A stretch of DNA of 64,000 nucleotides from JAJXWB01 sp964634325 (GCA_964634325.1 CAZWJF010000002.1:253028-317027), one strand, 5' to 3'; counted from the stretch's first letter, positions 1-9,486 are shown. Numbers and translations are program-made. Notes: generated by a model not told the origin, from the sequence alone.

Positions 1-900
1 TTCGGACATGTGGGCGAGCATGGCGTCGAGACCGGCGAGACATTGCGGGTTCGCCGGCGCGCCGAACTCTCCGAGAAAACCCTTCGCGGCGTTGGCGCGA
101 AGCCAGGTCGTGGCGTTGGCGAGCGCGGCGACGACCTCCTCCGGCTTGCGGCACTCGGCGTGTTCGCCGGACCAGTCGGAGTCGAGATATTGATGGAATT
201 CGAAGAGATGCGGGCCGCGGTCGCGAATCTTGGCCATCAGGCTGGCGTTCGAGCCAGCGCCGTCGTCGGCGTTCCACGAATGCGCGCCGGTCCAGTTGGC
301 GCCCGGCACGAGGATCTGGTTGCAGGCGCCGGTCTTGCGGATCGCGTCGATCGCCGCCTGCGCGGCCGAGGCCCATTGCGCGAGCGGCATGTCGTGCGGC
401 TCGTTCATCAAGCCGAAGAGTACGTGAGGATCTCCGCCGAACTTGCGGGCGAGCCGCCGCCACAGGTCTGCGAAAGCCTGATCTGGCGCGATCTGCGTTC
501 CAACGGCCGCGCCGCGCCATCGCCCGTAGTTGTGAACGTCGAGCACGATCGACAGGTCGTGCGCCCGCGCCCTATGAACCGCCGTGGCGAGCATTTCGAG
601 GTGGTCCGCGTTCAGTTCCTTCTCGAGCGCGGGTTGGATGCGCTCCCAAAGAAACGGCAGGCGGACGAACGTGAACCCCTTCGCCCGGGCCCAGGCGTAG
701 TCTTCTTCGGCGGGGAAATGAAAATCGCTTTCGGCCTTGCCGTTCGGGACGCCGTATTCGGCGCCTGACAGGTTGACGCCTGCGGCGGGCGGCGATTTGG
801 GTCGGGCGCCGCCGTCCTGCGCCGCGTCGGCCGCGCCGACGAGATTTGCGAACGCGACGGCCGAAAACGCGAGACGGCGCAGGAGTGCTTTAGCGTTCAT
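1..900 (-). CDS. Glycoside hydrolase family 5 (cellulase-like), 3' end outside window
   Basis: Predicted secreted endo-glycanase acting on a beta-linked polysaccharide. The first ~25 residues form a signal peptide (MNAKALLRRLAFSAVAFANL, then small residues). The GH5 signatures are visible: the acid/base Glu167 in LMNEPHD and the nucleophile Glu278 in FLGEFGAP, with VLDVHNYGRW upstream. About 300 codons lie in the window and the C-terminus runs past base 1. It is divergent from the flippase gene 60 bp away, and glycanases commonly sit in exopolysaccharide loci to trim the polymer. Substrate is not readable; cellulose or the local exopolysaccharide are both possible. Confidence 0.85.
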   Translation of the reverse strand, partial: MNAKALLRRLAFSAVAFANLVGAADAAQDGGARPKSPPAAGVNLSGAEYGVPNGKAESDFHFPAEEDYAWARAKGFTFVRLPFLWERIQPALEKELNADHLEMLATAVHRARAHDLSIVLDVHNYGRWRGAAVGTQIAPDQAFADLWRRLARKFGGDPHVLFGLMNEPHDMPLAQWASAAQAAIDAIRKTGACNQILVPGANWTGAHSWNADDGAGSNASLMAKIRDRGPHLFEFHQYLDSDWSGEHAECRKPEEVVAALANATTWLRANAAKGFLGEFGAPANPQCLAGLDAMLAHMSE

Positions 901-960
901 TATGACTGAAGTTCCGACTCGCGTGGCGCCGACGCCTTAGGGTAGAGGTGCGGGCGACGA

Positions 961-2535
961 ATGCCAGATGCCGGCCCGTCTGGACTATCGAAACCTGGAT
1001 TGTTCGTTACCATGGCCCTGCCGCGCTTCGCGCGTAACACGCTGCATTCGAGCCTGGCCGGCGCATCCACCGCGCTCGGCGGACTTTTGAGCGTCGTGAT
1101 CGTCGCGCGCATGCTCGGTCCGAACGGCGCGGGCAATGTCGCGCTGGGCATCTGGCTGGTCGGCACGCTGGTGACGGCCTGCGACCTTGGATTGCCGATC
1201 ACGGTCGCGCGGTTCATTCCCGATCTGGAAGCGCGGGCGCACCGTCAGGACGCGCAGAATTTCGCATCCGCCTTTTTCCCGACCCTGCTGGCGACGACCG
1301 TGTTCGGCGCGAGCGCGCTCGCCCTGATTTTTCCTGTGACCGAAAAGCTCAACGCGGTCTTTCCGGCTCTTCCGTTCGACGATCAGAAGCCTGCGATCTG
1401 GCTCGCGCTGGCGGCGCTGTTCGCGCTTCAGGCGATCGGCAATTACGGACTGTCGCATCTGCGCGGCGCCCAGAGGTTCGACGAGGCGGCGCGGCTGACG
1501 TCGATCTCGCTCGCCATCCAGCTCGTCGGCGTGGCGGTCGGCGGGTTCGCGCTCGGTCCGCCGGGCGCGCTTATCGGCTACGGCGGCGGCAGTCTGCTGC
1601 TCGCGTTCTATGCGACGACGCATATTCGCCCGGGCGCGGCGATCGATCCGGAGCTGAAATCGCGCGCGTGGCGGTTTTCGATTTCGAGTTGGGGGGTGGG
1701 TCTGATCGCGGCGGTCGTGTGGTCGCGGACCGAGCTTGCTTTTCTGAATCATTATCGCGGCGCGCACGAAGCGGGTCTCTATTCCGCCGCCAATACGCTT
1801 GCGATGGTGGCGACCCAGGCGCCGCTGCTGATGACCGGCGGATTGCTGGCGCTGTTCTCTGAACTCTTCGCAGTCGGCGATCAGGCCGGCCTGCGTCGCG
1901 CCTTCGAGTCGGCGGTGCGTTTCATGTCGTTCCTGATCTTCCCGGCCTGCTTCGGCATGGCGGCCATCGCGCCGTCGCTGGTGCCGCTGCTGTTCGGTCA
2001 GGAATTCGCCGAGGCCTCCGACGCTGCGGCGCTGCTGGTCGCCGCGCAGGCGTTCGGCGCCGTCTCCACCGTCTCCTCAGCGCTGCTGTTTGCGACGGAG
2101 CGCAACTATTTCCTCGTACGCATCGGCGTCGCCGGGGCGTTCGCCATCCTTGCGGCGGGTCTTCTGATCATACCGACCTACGGCCTGATGGGCGCAGTCG
2201 TCGGACGCTCGGTCATCCAGTTCGTCATCGTGGCGGCGAGCTTCGCCTATATCGACCGCGCGCTCGATTGCCCCACGCCGCTCGGCTCGGTCGCGCGAAT
2301 TGCCGGCGCCGCGGCCGGTTGCGCGATGGTCGCCCGCACGACGGTGAGCGTCGTGGCCGGACCGTTCGGGATAGGCCTGGGAGTCATTGGCGGCGCGGCG
2401 GCCTATTTCGCGCTCGCCCGCCTGATGCGCGCCCTGCCGGACGAAGATCTCGGCAGGCTCGAAACGCTGGCGGAAAAGGCTCCTGCGTGGCTGTCGCCGG
2501 TTCTCACGCCCGTGGTGCAATTTTTCGCGCGCTGA
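961..2535 (+). CDS. Wzx-type polysaccharide flippase (MATE/MOP superfamily)
   Basis: A 524-residue multi-spanning membrane protein with about 12-14 hydrophobic helices. It has the N-terminal pattern of oligosaccharide flippases (short basic N-terminus, then SLAGASTALGGLLSVVIVARMLGP). It is expected to flip undecaprenyl-linked repeat units across the inner membrane. A GAGGTG about 10 nt upstream supports the ATG at 961; an alternative ATG at 1012 (MALPRFARN) would remove 17 residues and begins nearer the usual family start. Neighbours are the glycanase (divergent) and the chain-length and sugar-transferase genes, which fits a Wzx/Wzy-dependent pathway, although no Wzy polymerase was recognised here. 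Confidence 0.85.
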   Translation: MPDAGPSGLSKPGLFVTMALPRFARNTLHSSLAGASTALGGLLSVVIVARMLGPNGAGNVALGIWLVGTLVTACDLGLPITVARFIPDLEARAHRQDAQNFASAFFPTLLATTVFGASALALIFPVTEKLNAVFPALPFDDQKPAIWLALAALFALQAIGNYGLSHLRGAQRFDEAARLTSISLAIQLVGVAVGGFALGPPGALIGYGGGSLLLAFYATTHIRPGAAIDPELKSRAWRFSISSWGVGLIAAVVWSRTELAFLNHYRGAHEAGLYSAANTLAMVATQAPLLMTGGLLALFSELFAVGDQAGLRRAFESAVRFMSFLIFPACFGMAAIAPSLVPLLFGQEFAEASDAAALLVAAQAFGAVSTVSSALLFATERNYFLVRIGVAGAFAILAAGLLIIPTYGLMGAVVGRSVIQFVIVAASFAYIDRALDCPTPLGSVARIAGAAAGCAMVARTTVSVVAGPFGIGLGVIGGAAAYFALARLMRALPDEDLGRLETLAEKAPAWLSPVLTPVVQFFAR

Positions 2536-2541
2536 GGCTGG

Positions 2542-2892
2542 TCAGCCGGCGAGAGCCAGCAGGTCGCGAACGAGACGATCGAGGATCGCGACCGCGAAGG
2601 AGGCTTCCGTTACCGGAATTGGGCCGCCGAGCGTCGCGGCCCGCTCGATTTCAATTCCGTTGGGGAAGTGGCAGCGGATCGCGCGCGCCTTGATGACCAG
2701 GTCCGCCGGTCCTGTCGCCGGGACGTTCATCAGACCGAGGGTGGCGTCTTGCAGTTTGTGCGTTGCTTGCCGGAGATCGCTGGCCGCTTCGCCTTCAGCA
2801 GCGTCTCCGCGGGCGCTGAGCGACGCGATTTCGGCCGCCGTTCGGACCTTGAGCGCGGCCTCGAAATTTTCGAAGGCCTGGGAGATTTTCAT
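2542..2892 (-). CDS. Conserved-type hypothetical protein, 116 aa
   Basis: I do not recognise a characterised family. The protein is soluble and mostly alpha-helical in its first half (MKISQAFENFEAALKVR...), with no signal peptide, membrane segment or metal motif. Its stop lies 6 bp from the convergent flippase gene, and no clear ribosome binding site precedes the ATG. Reading-frame composition matches its neighbours, so it is probably a real gene rather than a shadow. Confidence 0.5.
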   Translation of the reverse strand: MKISQAFENFEAALKVRTAAEIASLSARGDAAEGEAASDLRQATHKLQDATLGLMNVPATGPADLVIKARAIRCHFPNGIEIERAATLGGPIPVTEASFAVAILDRLVRDLLALAG

Positions 2893-3004
2893 TTTACTGG
2901 CCGGGTATTCAACTCACGCGGCGATCTGAGCGCCGATCGGCGACCCGCGCCAGTGCGTTCAGTCATCCGGCCGTGTGAGGAAAGTCATAGGCCGGCGACC
3001 GCAG

Positions 3005-4615
3005 TCAGCCGCAGGCGATCCAGCCGAGCAACGGCGCGCGCCCGCGCGTCGCGGCGTCGCAGCGCGCAAGCGCCGCTTCGTCGGGCCGTGCGCGACCGAT
3101 CCAGACCACGGCGTCGATCGACAGAGACGCTGCGCCATGTTCGACAATGGCGAGGTCGAACATGCGCGCGCCGTCGACCGGCCGTCGGCCGCGTTGGATC
3201 GTTCCGCGACCGACCGCCAGTTCGCCGCCTACATCCGGAATCCGTTCGAGTTCGATGGCGACGCGATCGAGCGCGGCAATGCGCCGACCGGCGGCCGGAC
3301 GACGTCTGACGTTTCCATCCGCGACGATCAGGAGGGTTCGCCAGCCCGCGTCCGACGCCGCCATGGCGAGCGCGCAGGCGCCTTCCTGCGCCATCGCTGC
3401 GCTTTCGCCGAGGACGGCGATCCGCCGCGCGTCGCTGTCGCGCTCGATCTGCATTGCGTCCACGACGCGCGCCGCGCCGGCGCGATCGAATGCGCCACGC
3501 CTCACGCGCGCGAGCGGCGCCTCGGACCGTTCGTCGCGGCGCGCGGGCGCTGAGCGGCTGCGCAGGGCCGGCCCCGCGCCAAACAGCAGAAATCCCAGCA
3601 GCGCGGAGCCGCCGACGATCATCGACGTCGCCGGCCGCGTCGGCGCCGCCGGCGCCTCGGCCGGGCGCACGAGCCTGGCCGCGTGCCGCGGGAGCGCCTT
3701 TCGTGCGGCTTCGAAACGATAGTCGCCTTCTGCGCGCGCGGCCTCTTGCTCGGCGGCCTCGAGCTCGCCGGCGCGGGGATCGGGGCCGCCCTCCGCGGAC
3801 GAGCCCGGCGGCTTGCGCGCATCGGCGGCGAGCCGGACTCTGGCCTGCGACAGGGCTTGGGCCGCGCGGCGCGCATCTGTCTCGAATTGGATCAATTGCG
3901 GGTGGCGCGGCCCGTACGTCCGCGCCGCCTCGGCGCGTCTGGCGTCAGCGGCCGCGGCCGCGCGTTCGAGTTCCGCGATGGCGGTTCGGCCGGCGCGGTT
4001 GTCCGCGGCGGGCGATGTCGCGCCTGTGGGCGTCATGTCGGCGGCGCGCAACGCCTGCAGCCGTGCGCGCGTCTCGTCGCGCCGGCGTTCGGCTCGTTCG
4101 AGCGCAGCGCGCCGGTCGCGCTCCGAACGGCCGTCGACGGCCCCGGCCGCTTCGTTGAGATCGGCCGCGAGGGCCTCAGCGACCGCGGTGGCGACTTGCG
4201 CGGCGGCGGCAGGCGAGCGCATCTGGACCACGACGCGCGCCGTATCCGGCCAAAGACCCGGGGCGATAGCGACGCGGTCCGCCAGCAGGCGCGCGGCGCG
4301 CGACATCGTATCGAGGTCGTCCGCGTGGCCGCTCGTCAGCCCGACGATACGATCGAGGGGCCCCGGGCGCGCTTCCTTCTCAATCGCGGCCGCCGCAGCA
4401 GGGGCGAGCGCCGCGCGCCGCAGCACCGGCTCAGTTGCGACCAGCGCGCGCATTGCGTTGATATCTAAGGGACTTGTCCGATCCGCCGCGCTGTCGGCGG
4501 CGACCAGAGCAGAGGCGGCGTAAAGCGCCGGATTGGCGAGGCAATAGGCAGCGCCCGCCGCGCCGCCGGCGGCGACCCCGACCAGGCCGGCGAGTACGTG
4601 GAACGGCGCGCGCAC
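3005..4615 (-). CDS. Wzz/chain-length-determinant-like protein with degenerate BY-kinase-type C-terminus
   Basis: A 536-residue protein laid out like exopolysaccharide co-polymerases (ExoP/GumC type): N-terminal membrane helix (residues ~6-27), a long periplasmic Ala/Arg-rich coiled-coil region (~160-310) containing the family-typical YGPRHPQL (234-241), a second membrane helix (~331-350), then a cytoplasmic domain. That domain (~398-536) resembles the BY-kinase/ParA fold (RIAVLGESAAMAQEG...RTLLIVADGNVRRRP), but the Walker A Gly-Lys-Ser/Thr is absent and the second Asp of the Walker A' motif is Gly. No C-terminal tyrosine cluster is present. It is therefore probably a structural chain-length regulator without kinase activity. 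It is divergent from the sugar-transferase gene. Confidence 0.75.
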   Translation of the reverse strand: MRAPFHVLAGLVGVAAGGAAGAAYCLANPALYAASALVAADSAADRTSPLDINAMRALVATEPVLRRAALAPAAAAAIEKEARPGPLDRIVGLTSGHADDLDTMSRAARLLADRVAIAPGLWPDTARVVVQMRSPAAAAQVATAVAEALAADLNEAAGAVDGRSERDRRAALERAERRRDETRARLQALRAADMTPTGATSPAADNRAGRTAIAELERAAAAADARRAEAARTYGPRHPQLIQFETDARRAAQALSQARVRLAADARKPPGSSAEGGPDPRAGELEAAEQEAARAEGDYRFEAARKALPRHAARLVRPAEAPAAPTRPATSMIVGGSALLGFLLFGAGPALRSRSAPARRDERSEAPLARVRRGAFDRAGAARVVDAMQIERDSDARRIAVLGESAAMAQEGACALAMAASDAGWRTLLIVADGNVRRRPAAGRRIAALDRVAIELERIPDVGGELAVGRGTIQRGRRPVDGARMFDLAIVEHGAASLSIDAVVWIGRARPDEAALARCDAATRGRAPLLGWIACG

Positions 4616-4638
4616 GTTTGCCTTTATTTCGCTCCAGA

Positions 4639-4669
4639 CTTGGTTAACGACTAATCCATCTTGGTTAAT
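4639..4669. promoter_or_regulatory. Tandem GTTAA boxes in divergent polysaccharide promoter
   Basis: CTTGGTTAA occurs at 4639-4647 and again at 4660-4668, 21 bp apart (two helical turns, same face). The boxes lie between the start of the Wzz-like gene (4615, minus strand) and the sugar-transferase gene (4791, plus strand). They look like paired half-sites for a DNA-binding regulator. The same GTTAA spacing recurs upstream of ctrA. Confidence 0.4.
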
Positions 4670-4790
4670 GAATGGTCACCGGGTCGCCGAAAGCGGCCAT
4701 CGGCCTTGTTCTTGCAGAACTGTCCGCAGATTACGGAACTCTCTTTCGCCGTACTGAATCGGGACGGCGGCGTGCAGCGTAGGTGTCTCC

Positions 4791-6284
4791 ATGCGTCAAC
4801 GCAGCGATGATCCGACACGGTCCCTGGCCCGCCGCGCGCGCACGGCGTCGGCGAGCGGAGCCGGCGACATCCGTCTCGACTGGTCGGACTGGCTCCCGCG
4901 CGCCAACGCCGCGTTCTGGCGCGTGTCGTTCGGGGTGTTCGCCGCGCTCAGCGACATCGGCGCGATCATGGCGAGCGCGTTCGGCGCGGGCGTTCTCTAT
5001 CACATGACCGCATACGGCTGGCTTGGTCCGATCGAGCACTTTCTCGAACTTGGCCTGTTCGTGTCGCTGATGTTCGCCATCGCCAACACGATGCGCGACG
5101 AGTACGCGCTGGCCAATTACCTTCAGTTCGCCGGGCACGGCCGCCGGACGTTCGTGCTCTGGAACATCGTCTTCGTCTGCGCGCTGGCCTTCGGCTTCGT
5201 GACCAAGACGACCGCGGATTTTTCGCGCGCCACGATCGTCGTGTTCTATTTCGCGGGGCTCGGCTGCCTCGTGGCGTTGCGCGCCGGCGTCGTGCAACTC
5301 GTGCGCGCCAGCGCGTCGGCTGGAAATATCTCGTTGCGGCGTGTGTTCCTGGTCGGGGCGGAAGCCGATGTCGAGGGGTTCGCCGCACGTTATCAGCCCT
5401 GGGAAAGCGGCATGCACGTCGTGGCCGCCTCCATCCTGCGGGGGCGCGACACGCTGGAGGAAGATCTGGCGCTTGCGGCGGCGTCCGCCCGCATGCTGAG
5501 GCCCGACGACGTATTCATTCTGGCGCCGTGGTCCGAAGACCGGACGATCGACGCCTGCATCGACGTGTTCATGCGCGTGCCGGCGTCGATCCATCTCGGA
5601 CCGGAACGGGTGCTCGACCGGTTCGTCGATGCGCGCATCTCGCGCGTCGGCGCCGTGTCGAGCCTGCATATCGTTCGCCGACCGCTGTCGCAGGGCGAAG
5701 TCGCGCTGAAGCGCGCCTTCGACGTGATCGTCTCCGCCGCGGCGCTCGCGCTTCTCTCGCCGGTGTTCGCGCTCGTCGCCCTGGCGATCAAGCTCGACTC
5801 GCGTGGACCGGTGTTCTTCCTGCAACGGCGCTACGGCTTCAATCAGGAACCGTTCCGCATCTTCAAGTTCCGCTCGATGCGCTCGATGGACGATGGGCGG
5901 CAGATCAAGCAGGCTCAGGTCGGCGATCCGCGCGTGACGCGCGTGGGCCGGTTCCTGCGGCGCACGAACATTGACGAACTGCCGCAGCTGATCAACGTGC
6001 TGTCGGGCGAGATGTCGCTGGTGGGGCCGCGGCCGCATGCGCTCGCGCACGATCAGATGTACGAGCAGGCGATCGCCTTCTATGCGCGCCGCCACAACGT
6101 CAAGCCGGGCATCACAGGCTGGGCGCAGGTCAACGGCCTGCGCGGCGACACGTCGACGGAAGACAAGATGCGCGCGCGCGTCGAGCACGATCTCTGGTAC
6201 ATCGACAATTGGTCGCCGGTGCTCGACCTGCGGATCTTGTGGCTGACCGTGTTTTCGCGAAAGGCCTACCGGAACGCGGTGTAG
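4791..6284 (+). CDS. Exopolysaccharide polyprenyl glycosylphosphotransferase (WcaJ/ExoY class)
   Basis: A 497-residue initiating enzyme that transfers a sugar-1-phosphate from a nucleotide sugar to undecaprenyl phosphate. The N-terminal part has four or five membrane helices and a CoA-binding-like cytoplasmic domain. The C-terminal half is the bacterial sugar-transferase domain: KRAFDVIVSAAALALLSPVF, then GPVFFLQRRYGF, FKFRSMR, RTNIDELPQLINVLSGEMSL, VGPRP and KPGITGWAQVNGLRGDT. Full length for the family. It starts repeat-unit assembly for the locus; the sugar (glucose or galactose) cannot be told from sequence. Confidence 0.92.
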   Translation: MRQRSDDPTRSLARRARTASASGAGDIRLDWSDWLPRANAAFWRVSFGVFAALSDIGAIMASAFGAGVLYHMTAYGWLGPIEHFLELGLFVSLMFAIANTMRDEYALANYLQFAGHGRRTFVLWNIVFVCALAFGFVTKTTADFSRATIVVFYFAGLGCLVALRAGVVQLVRASASAGNISLRRVFLVGAEADVEGFAARYQPWESGMHVVAASILRGRDTLEEDLALAAASARMLRPDDVFILAPWSEDRTIDACIDVFMRVPASIHLGPERVLDRFVDARISRVGAVSSLHIVRRPLSQGEVALKRAFDVIVSAAALALLSPVFALVALAIKLDSRGPVFFLQRRYGFNQEPFRIFKFRSMRSMDDGRQIKQAQVGDPRVTRVGRFLRRTNIDELPQLINVLSGEMSLVGPRPHALAHDQMYEQAIAFYARRHNVKPGITGWAQVNGLRGDTSTEDKMRARVEHDLWYIDNWSPVLDLRILWLTVFSRKAYRNAV

Positions 6285-6339
6285 TTCAGTCCGGCGTCGT
6301 CGCCGCGGCTCGCCATGACGTTGAGGGATCGCGGTCCGC

Positions 6340-7752
6340 TCAGCCCCGGTTGTACACGTCCTCGATGCGGACGATGTCGTCTTCGCCGAGATAGCTTCCC
6401 GTCTGCACCTCGATCAGTTCGAGATCGATCTTGCCGGGATTGCCGAGGCGATGGACGCAGCCGATCGGCAGATAGATCGACTCGTTCTCGTGCACGAGAT
6501 GGCGCTCGCCGTCGCGGTCGACCTCGGCGGTTCCCTTCACCACGATCCAGTGCTCGGCGCGATGAAAGTGCTTTTGCAGCGACAGGCGGTCGCCGGGCTT
6601 GACCACGATGCGCTTGACCTGATGGCGCGCGCCTTCGTCGATCGACTGGTAATAGCCCCACGGGCGGAAGATGCGCTTGTGCTCGGCCGCTTCGCGCCGG
6701 TGCGTAGCCTTGAGATGGTCGACGAGCGCCTTGACCTTGTCTGAGTGCTCGCGATGCAGGACCAGCACAGCGTCGGGCGTCGTGACGACGACGACGTCAT
6801 GGACGCCGACGACGGCGGTCAGATGTTCGTCGGAGCGCACATGGACGTTGTGGCCGCCGAGCACCACGCCGTGGCCGCGGATCGAATTGCCGTCGGCGTC
6901 GCGATCCGACAATTCCCACACCGCTTCCCAGGTGCCGACGTCCGACCAGCCGATATCGGCGGGAACGAGCGCCAGCTTGTCGGACCGCTCGATAACGGCG
7001 TAATCGATCGACTTCTTGGGCGCACGGCCGAAGGCCTCGCCGTCTAGCACCAGAAACGACAGGTCGACCTTGGCGCCTTCGACAGCCGCCTGGGCGGCTT
7101 CGAGCATGGCCGGCTCGAAACGGGCGAGTTCGCCCTGCATGACGTCGGCGCGGAAGACGAAATAGCCGCAGTTCCAGAAATAGCCGTCCGCGACATATTT
7201 CTGCGCGGTGGCGACGTCCGGCTTTTCGACGAAGGCCTCGACCTTGCGCACGGGCGAGCCGTCCGCCAGAGGCGCGCCTGCGCGGATATAGCCGTAACCG
7301 GTGGCGGGGCCCGTCGGGCGGATGCCGAGCGTGACGATCGAGCCTGCGGCGGCGGCTTCCGCCGCCTCGCGGCAATGCTGGATCAGTTTCGGCCGGTCCT
7401 GGACGACATGGTCGGCTGCGAAAACGACGACCACCGTATCCGGGCTGCGGCGGGCGGCCATCTCGGCGGCGACCGCGACGGCGGGGCCGGAATCGCGGCG
7501 CGTCGGCTCCAGAACGATGTCGGCGTCGGCGTTGATGGCGCGCAGCTGGTCGACCACCAGAAAGCGATAGTCGATGTTCGTCAGGACGATAGGCTTCTCG
7601 AACAAGGGATCGCGGAGCATTTCGACCAGCATCTGGAAGGTCGAACGCTCGCTGACCAGCGGAATGAATTGTTTCGGCAGCGAATCGCGTGATTCCGGCC
7701 AAACGCGGGTGCCCGCGCCGCCGCACATGATCACCGGTAGAATTTTCGCCAT
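6340..7752 (-). CDS. manC: Mannose-1-phosphate guanylyltransferase / mannose-6-phosphate isomerase
   Basis: A bifunctional type II enzyme of 470 residues that makes GDP-mannose. The N-terminal nucleotidyltransferase carries the pyrophosphorylase signature (MCGGAGTRVWPESRDSLPKQ) and FVEKPD. The C-terminal cupin has the isomerase region RPWGYYQSID, KPGDRLSLQKHFHRAEHWIVV and the ENESIYLPIG segment. Length is normal for the AlgA/XanB/CpsB group. It is convergent with the sugar-transferase gene. Its product is the substrate of the Gmd/Rmd pair at 45570-47540. Confidence 0.93.
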   Translation of the reverse strand: MAKILPVIMCGGAGTRVWPESRDSLPKQFIPLVSERSTFQMLVEMLRDPLFEKPIVLTNIDYRFLVVDQLRAINADADIVLEPTRRDSGPAVAVAAEMAARRSPDTVVVVFAADHVVQDRPKLIQHCREAAEAAAAGSIVTLGIRPTGPATGYGYIRAGAPLADGSPVRKVEAFVEKPDVATAQKYVADGYFWNCGYFVFRADVMQGELARFEPAMLEAAQAAVEGAKVDLSFLVLDGEAFGRAPKKSIDYAVIERSDKLALVPADIGWSDVGTWEAVWELSDRDADGNSIRGHGVVLGGHNVHVRSDEHLTAVVGVHDVVVVTTPDAVLVLHREHSDKVKALVDHLKATHRREAAEHKRIFRPWGYYQSIDEGARHQVKRIVVKPGDRLSLQKHFHRAEHWIVVKGTAEVDRDGERHLVHENESIYLPIGCVHRLGNPGKIDLELIEVQTGSYLGEDDIVRIEDVYNRG

Positions 7753-7791
7753 TGAAGGATTTCCCGCCCTGATCGCCGCCCGCCTGCGGCT

Positions 7792-9390
7792 CTACTTGGG
7801 ATTGGACGCCTGATAATCCTTCACATCCGAAAAGACAACGTCCGGCCAGCGCTCCTGCTCGTACCGCAGGTTGAAGGCGGACGTCGCCATGAAGACCGGC
7901 GCGCCGTCCAGATCCTCCGCGATCGAACTCGGATAGGCGCGCAGGAACTTGTCCAGCTCGGCCTTGTCCTTCGTCGAGACCCAGCGGCAGATTTCAAAGC
8001 GGCTCTGTTCAAAGCCCGCGTCGAGGCCGTATTCGGCCTTGAGACGCTCGGCCAACACGTCGAGCTGGAGCGCGCCGACGACGCCGACGATCACGCCCGA
8101 ACCGTCGGCGGGGGTGAAGACCTGGACGACGCCTTCCTCGGCCATCTGCTGCAGGGCCTCTTTCAGCTTCTTGGCCTTCATGGCGTCGCCGATGCGCACG
8201 CGGCGCAGGATTTCCGGCGCGAAGCTCGGCACCCCGCGGAAGATCAACTCCTCGCCCTCGGTCAGCGTGTCGCCGATGCGCAGCGCGCCGTGGTTGGGAA
8301 TGCCGACGACGTCGCCGGCGTAAGCCTCGTCGGCGATGGTGCGGTCCTGCGCGAAGAAGAACTGGGGCGCGTTGAGCGCCATGTTCTTGCCCGTGCGGAT
8401 GAGCTTGGCTTTCATGCCGCGCGTCAGCCGGCCGGACGTGACCCGCAGGAAGGCGATGCGGTCGCGATGGTTCGGGTCCATGTTCGCCTGAATCTTGAAC
8501 ACGAAGCCGGTCATCTTGCCCTCACGGGGGTCGACATGGCGCGTCGCCGTGTCGAGGCCGCGCGGCGGCGGGGCGAGTTCGGCCATGGCGTCGATGAGGT
8601 CGCGGACGCCGAAATTGCGCAGGGCCGAGCCGAAGAACACCGGCGTCAGGTGGCCTTCCAGAAACGCCTTGAGGTCGAAGGGCTTCGAGGCGCCCAACGC
8701 CAGTTCGATCTCTCCGGCCGTGTGCTCGGCGAGCGCATCTCCCGCCAGCGCGGCGATCTGCGGATCGTTGGGGCCGGATACCCGCATCGGCTCGGCGTCG
8801 GCGGCGGCGTCGAGCTTGCGCACGACGTTATGGCGCAAATCGTAAGTCCCGCAGAAGGCGCGGCCCGAGCCGATCGGCCAGGTCATGGGGACCGTGTCGA
8901 GCGCCAGCGTCTTCTCGATCTCGTCCAAAGTCTCGAAGGGGTCGCGCGCCTCGCGGTCGAGCTTGTTGACGAAGGTGACGATCGGAATGTCGCGCAGCCG
9001 GCAGACCTCGAACAACTTGCGCGTGCGCGCCTCGATGCCCTTGGCGGCGTCGATCACCATGATCGCCGAATCGACGGCGGTCAGCGTGCGATACGTGTCT
9101 TCGGAGAAGTCCTCGTGGCCCGGCGTGTCGAGCAGGTTGAAGACGCAATCGCCGTATTCGAAGGTCATGACCGAGGTGACGACCGAGATGCCGCGCTCGC
9201 GCTCGATGCCCATCCAGTCCGAACGCGTCTGCCGCCGATTCTGCTTGGCGCGCACTTCGCCGGCGAGCTGGATCGCGCCGCCGAACAGCAGCAGCTTTTC
9301 CGTCAGCGTGGTCTTGCCGGCGTCAGGGTGCGAGATGATCGCGAAAGTGCGGCGGCGGGCGACCGGGTCGGCTTTGTGCGGGGCGTTCAA
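7792..9390 (-). CDS. prfC: Peptide chain release factor 3
   Basis: A 532-residue translational GTPase that recycles RF1/RF2 from the ribosome after termination. The G1 motif SHPDAGKTTL, the RGISV switch region, DTPGHEDFSEDTYRT (G3) and NKLDREARDP (G4) are present, followed by the EF-Tu-like and RF3 C-terminal domains (e.g. GALQLDVLAERLKAEYGL). The chosen start is TTG at 9390 because it gives the family-standard N-terminus just before the P-loop. No functional link to the polysaccharide genes beyond adjacency. Confidence 0.95.
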   Translation of the reverse strand: MNAPHKADPVARRRTFAIISHPDAGKTTLTEKLLLFGGAIQLAGEVRAKQNRRQTRSDWMGIERERGISVVTSVMTFEYGDCVFNLLDTPGHEDFSEDTYRTLTAVDSAIMVIDAAKGIEARTRKLFEVCRLRDIPIVTFVNKLDREARDPFETLDEIEKTLALDTVPMTWPIGSGRAFCGTYDLRHNVVRKLDAAADAEPMRVSGPNDPQIAALAGDALAEHTAGEIELALGASKPFDLKAFLEGHLTPVFFGSALRNFGVRDLIDAMAELAPPPRGLDTATRHVDPREGKMTGFVFKIQANMDPNHRDRIAFLRVTSGRLTRGMKAKLIRTGKNMALNAPQFFFAQDRTIADEAYAGDVVGIPNHGALRIGDTLTEGEELIFRGVPSFAPEILRRVRIGDAMKAKKLKEALQQMAEEGVVQVFTPADGSGVIVGVVGALQLDVLAERLKAEYGLDAGFEQSRFEICRWVSTKDKAELDKFLRAYPSSIAEDLDGAPVFMATSAFNLRYEQERWPDVVFSDVKDYQASNPK

Positions 9391-9486
9391 TTATCGAGCC
9401 TTTGTTGGTCCGCCTGACGCCCTCCCCATTCCTCTCCCGCGCGGCGGGGAGACAGGACGAGGGGGCCTGTCGGCGCGCGCTCTCTA

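Noticed and set aside
3454..4468. Overlapping plus-strand frames across the Wzz-like gene
   Set aside because: Arg-rich translations from high-GC antisense DNA; the minus frame has membrane helices and YGPRHPQL in the expected places.
4731..6188. 485-codon open frame opposite the sugar transferase
   Set aside because: His/Arg-rich shadow; the plus-strand frame holds all transferase motifs.
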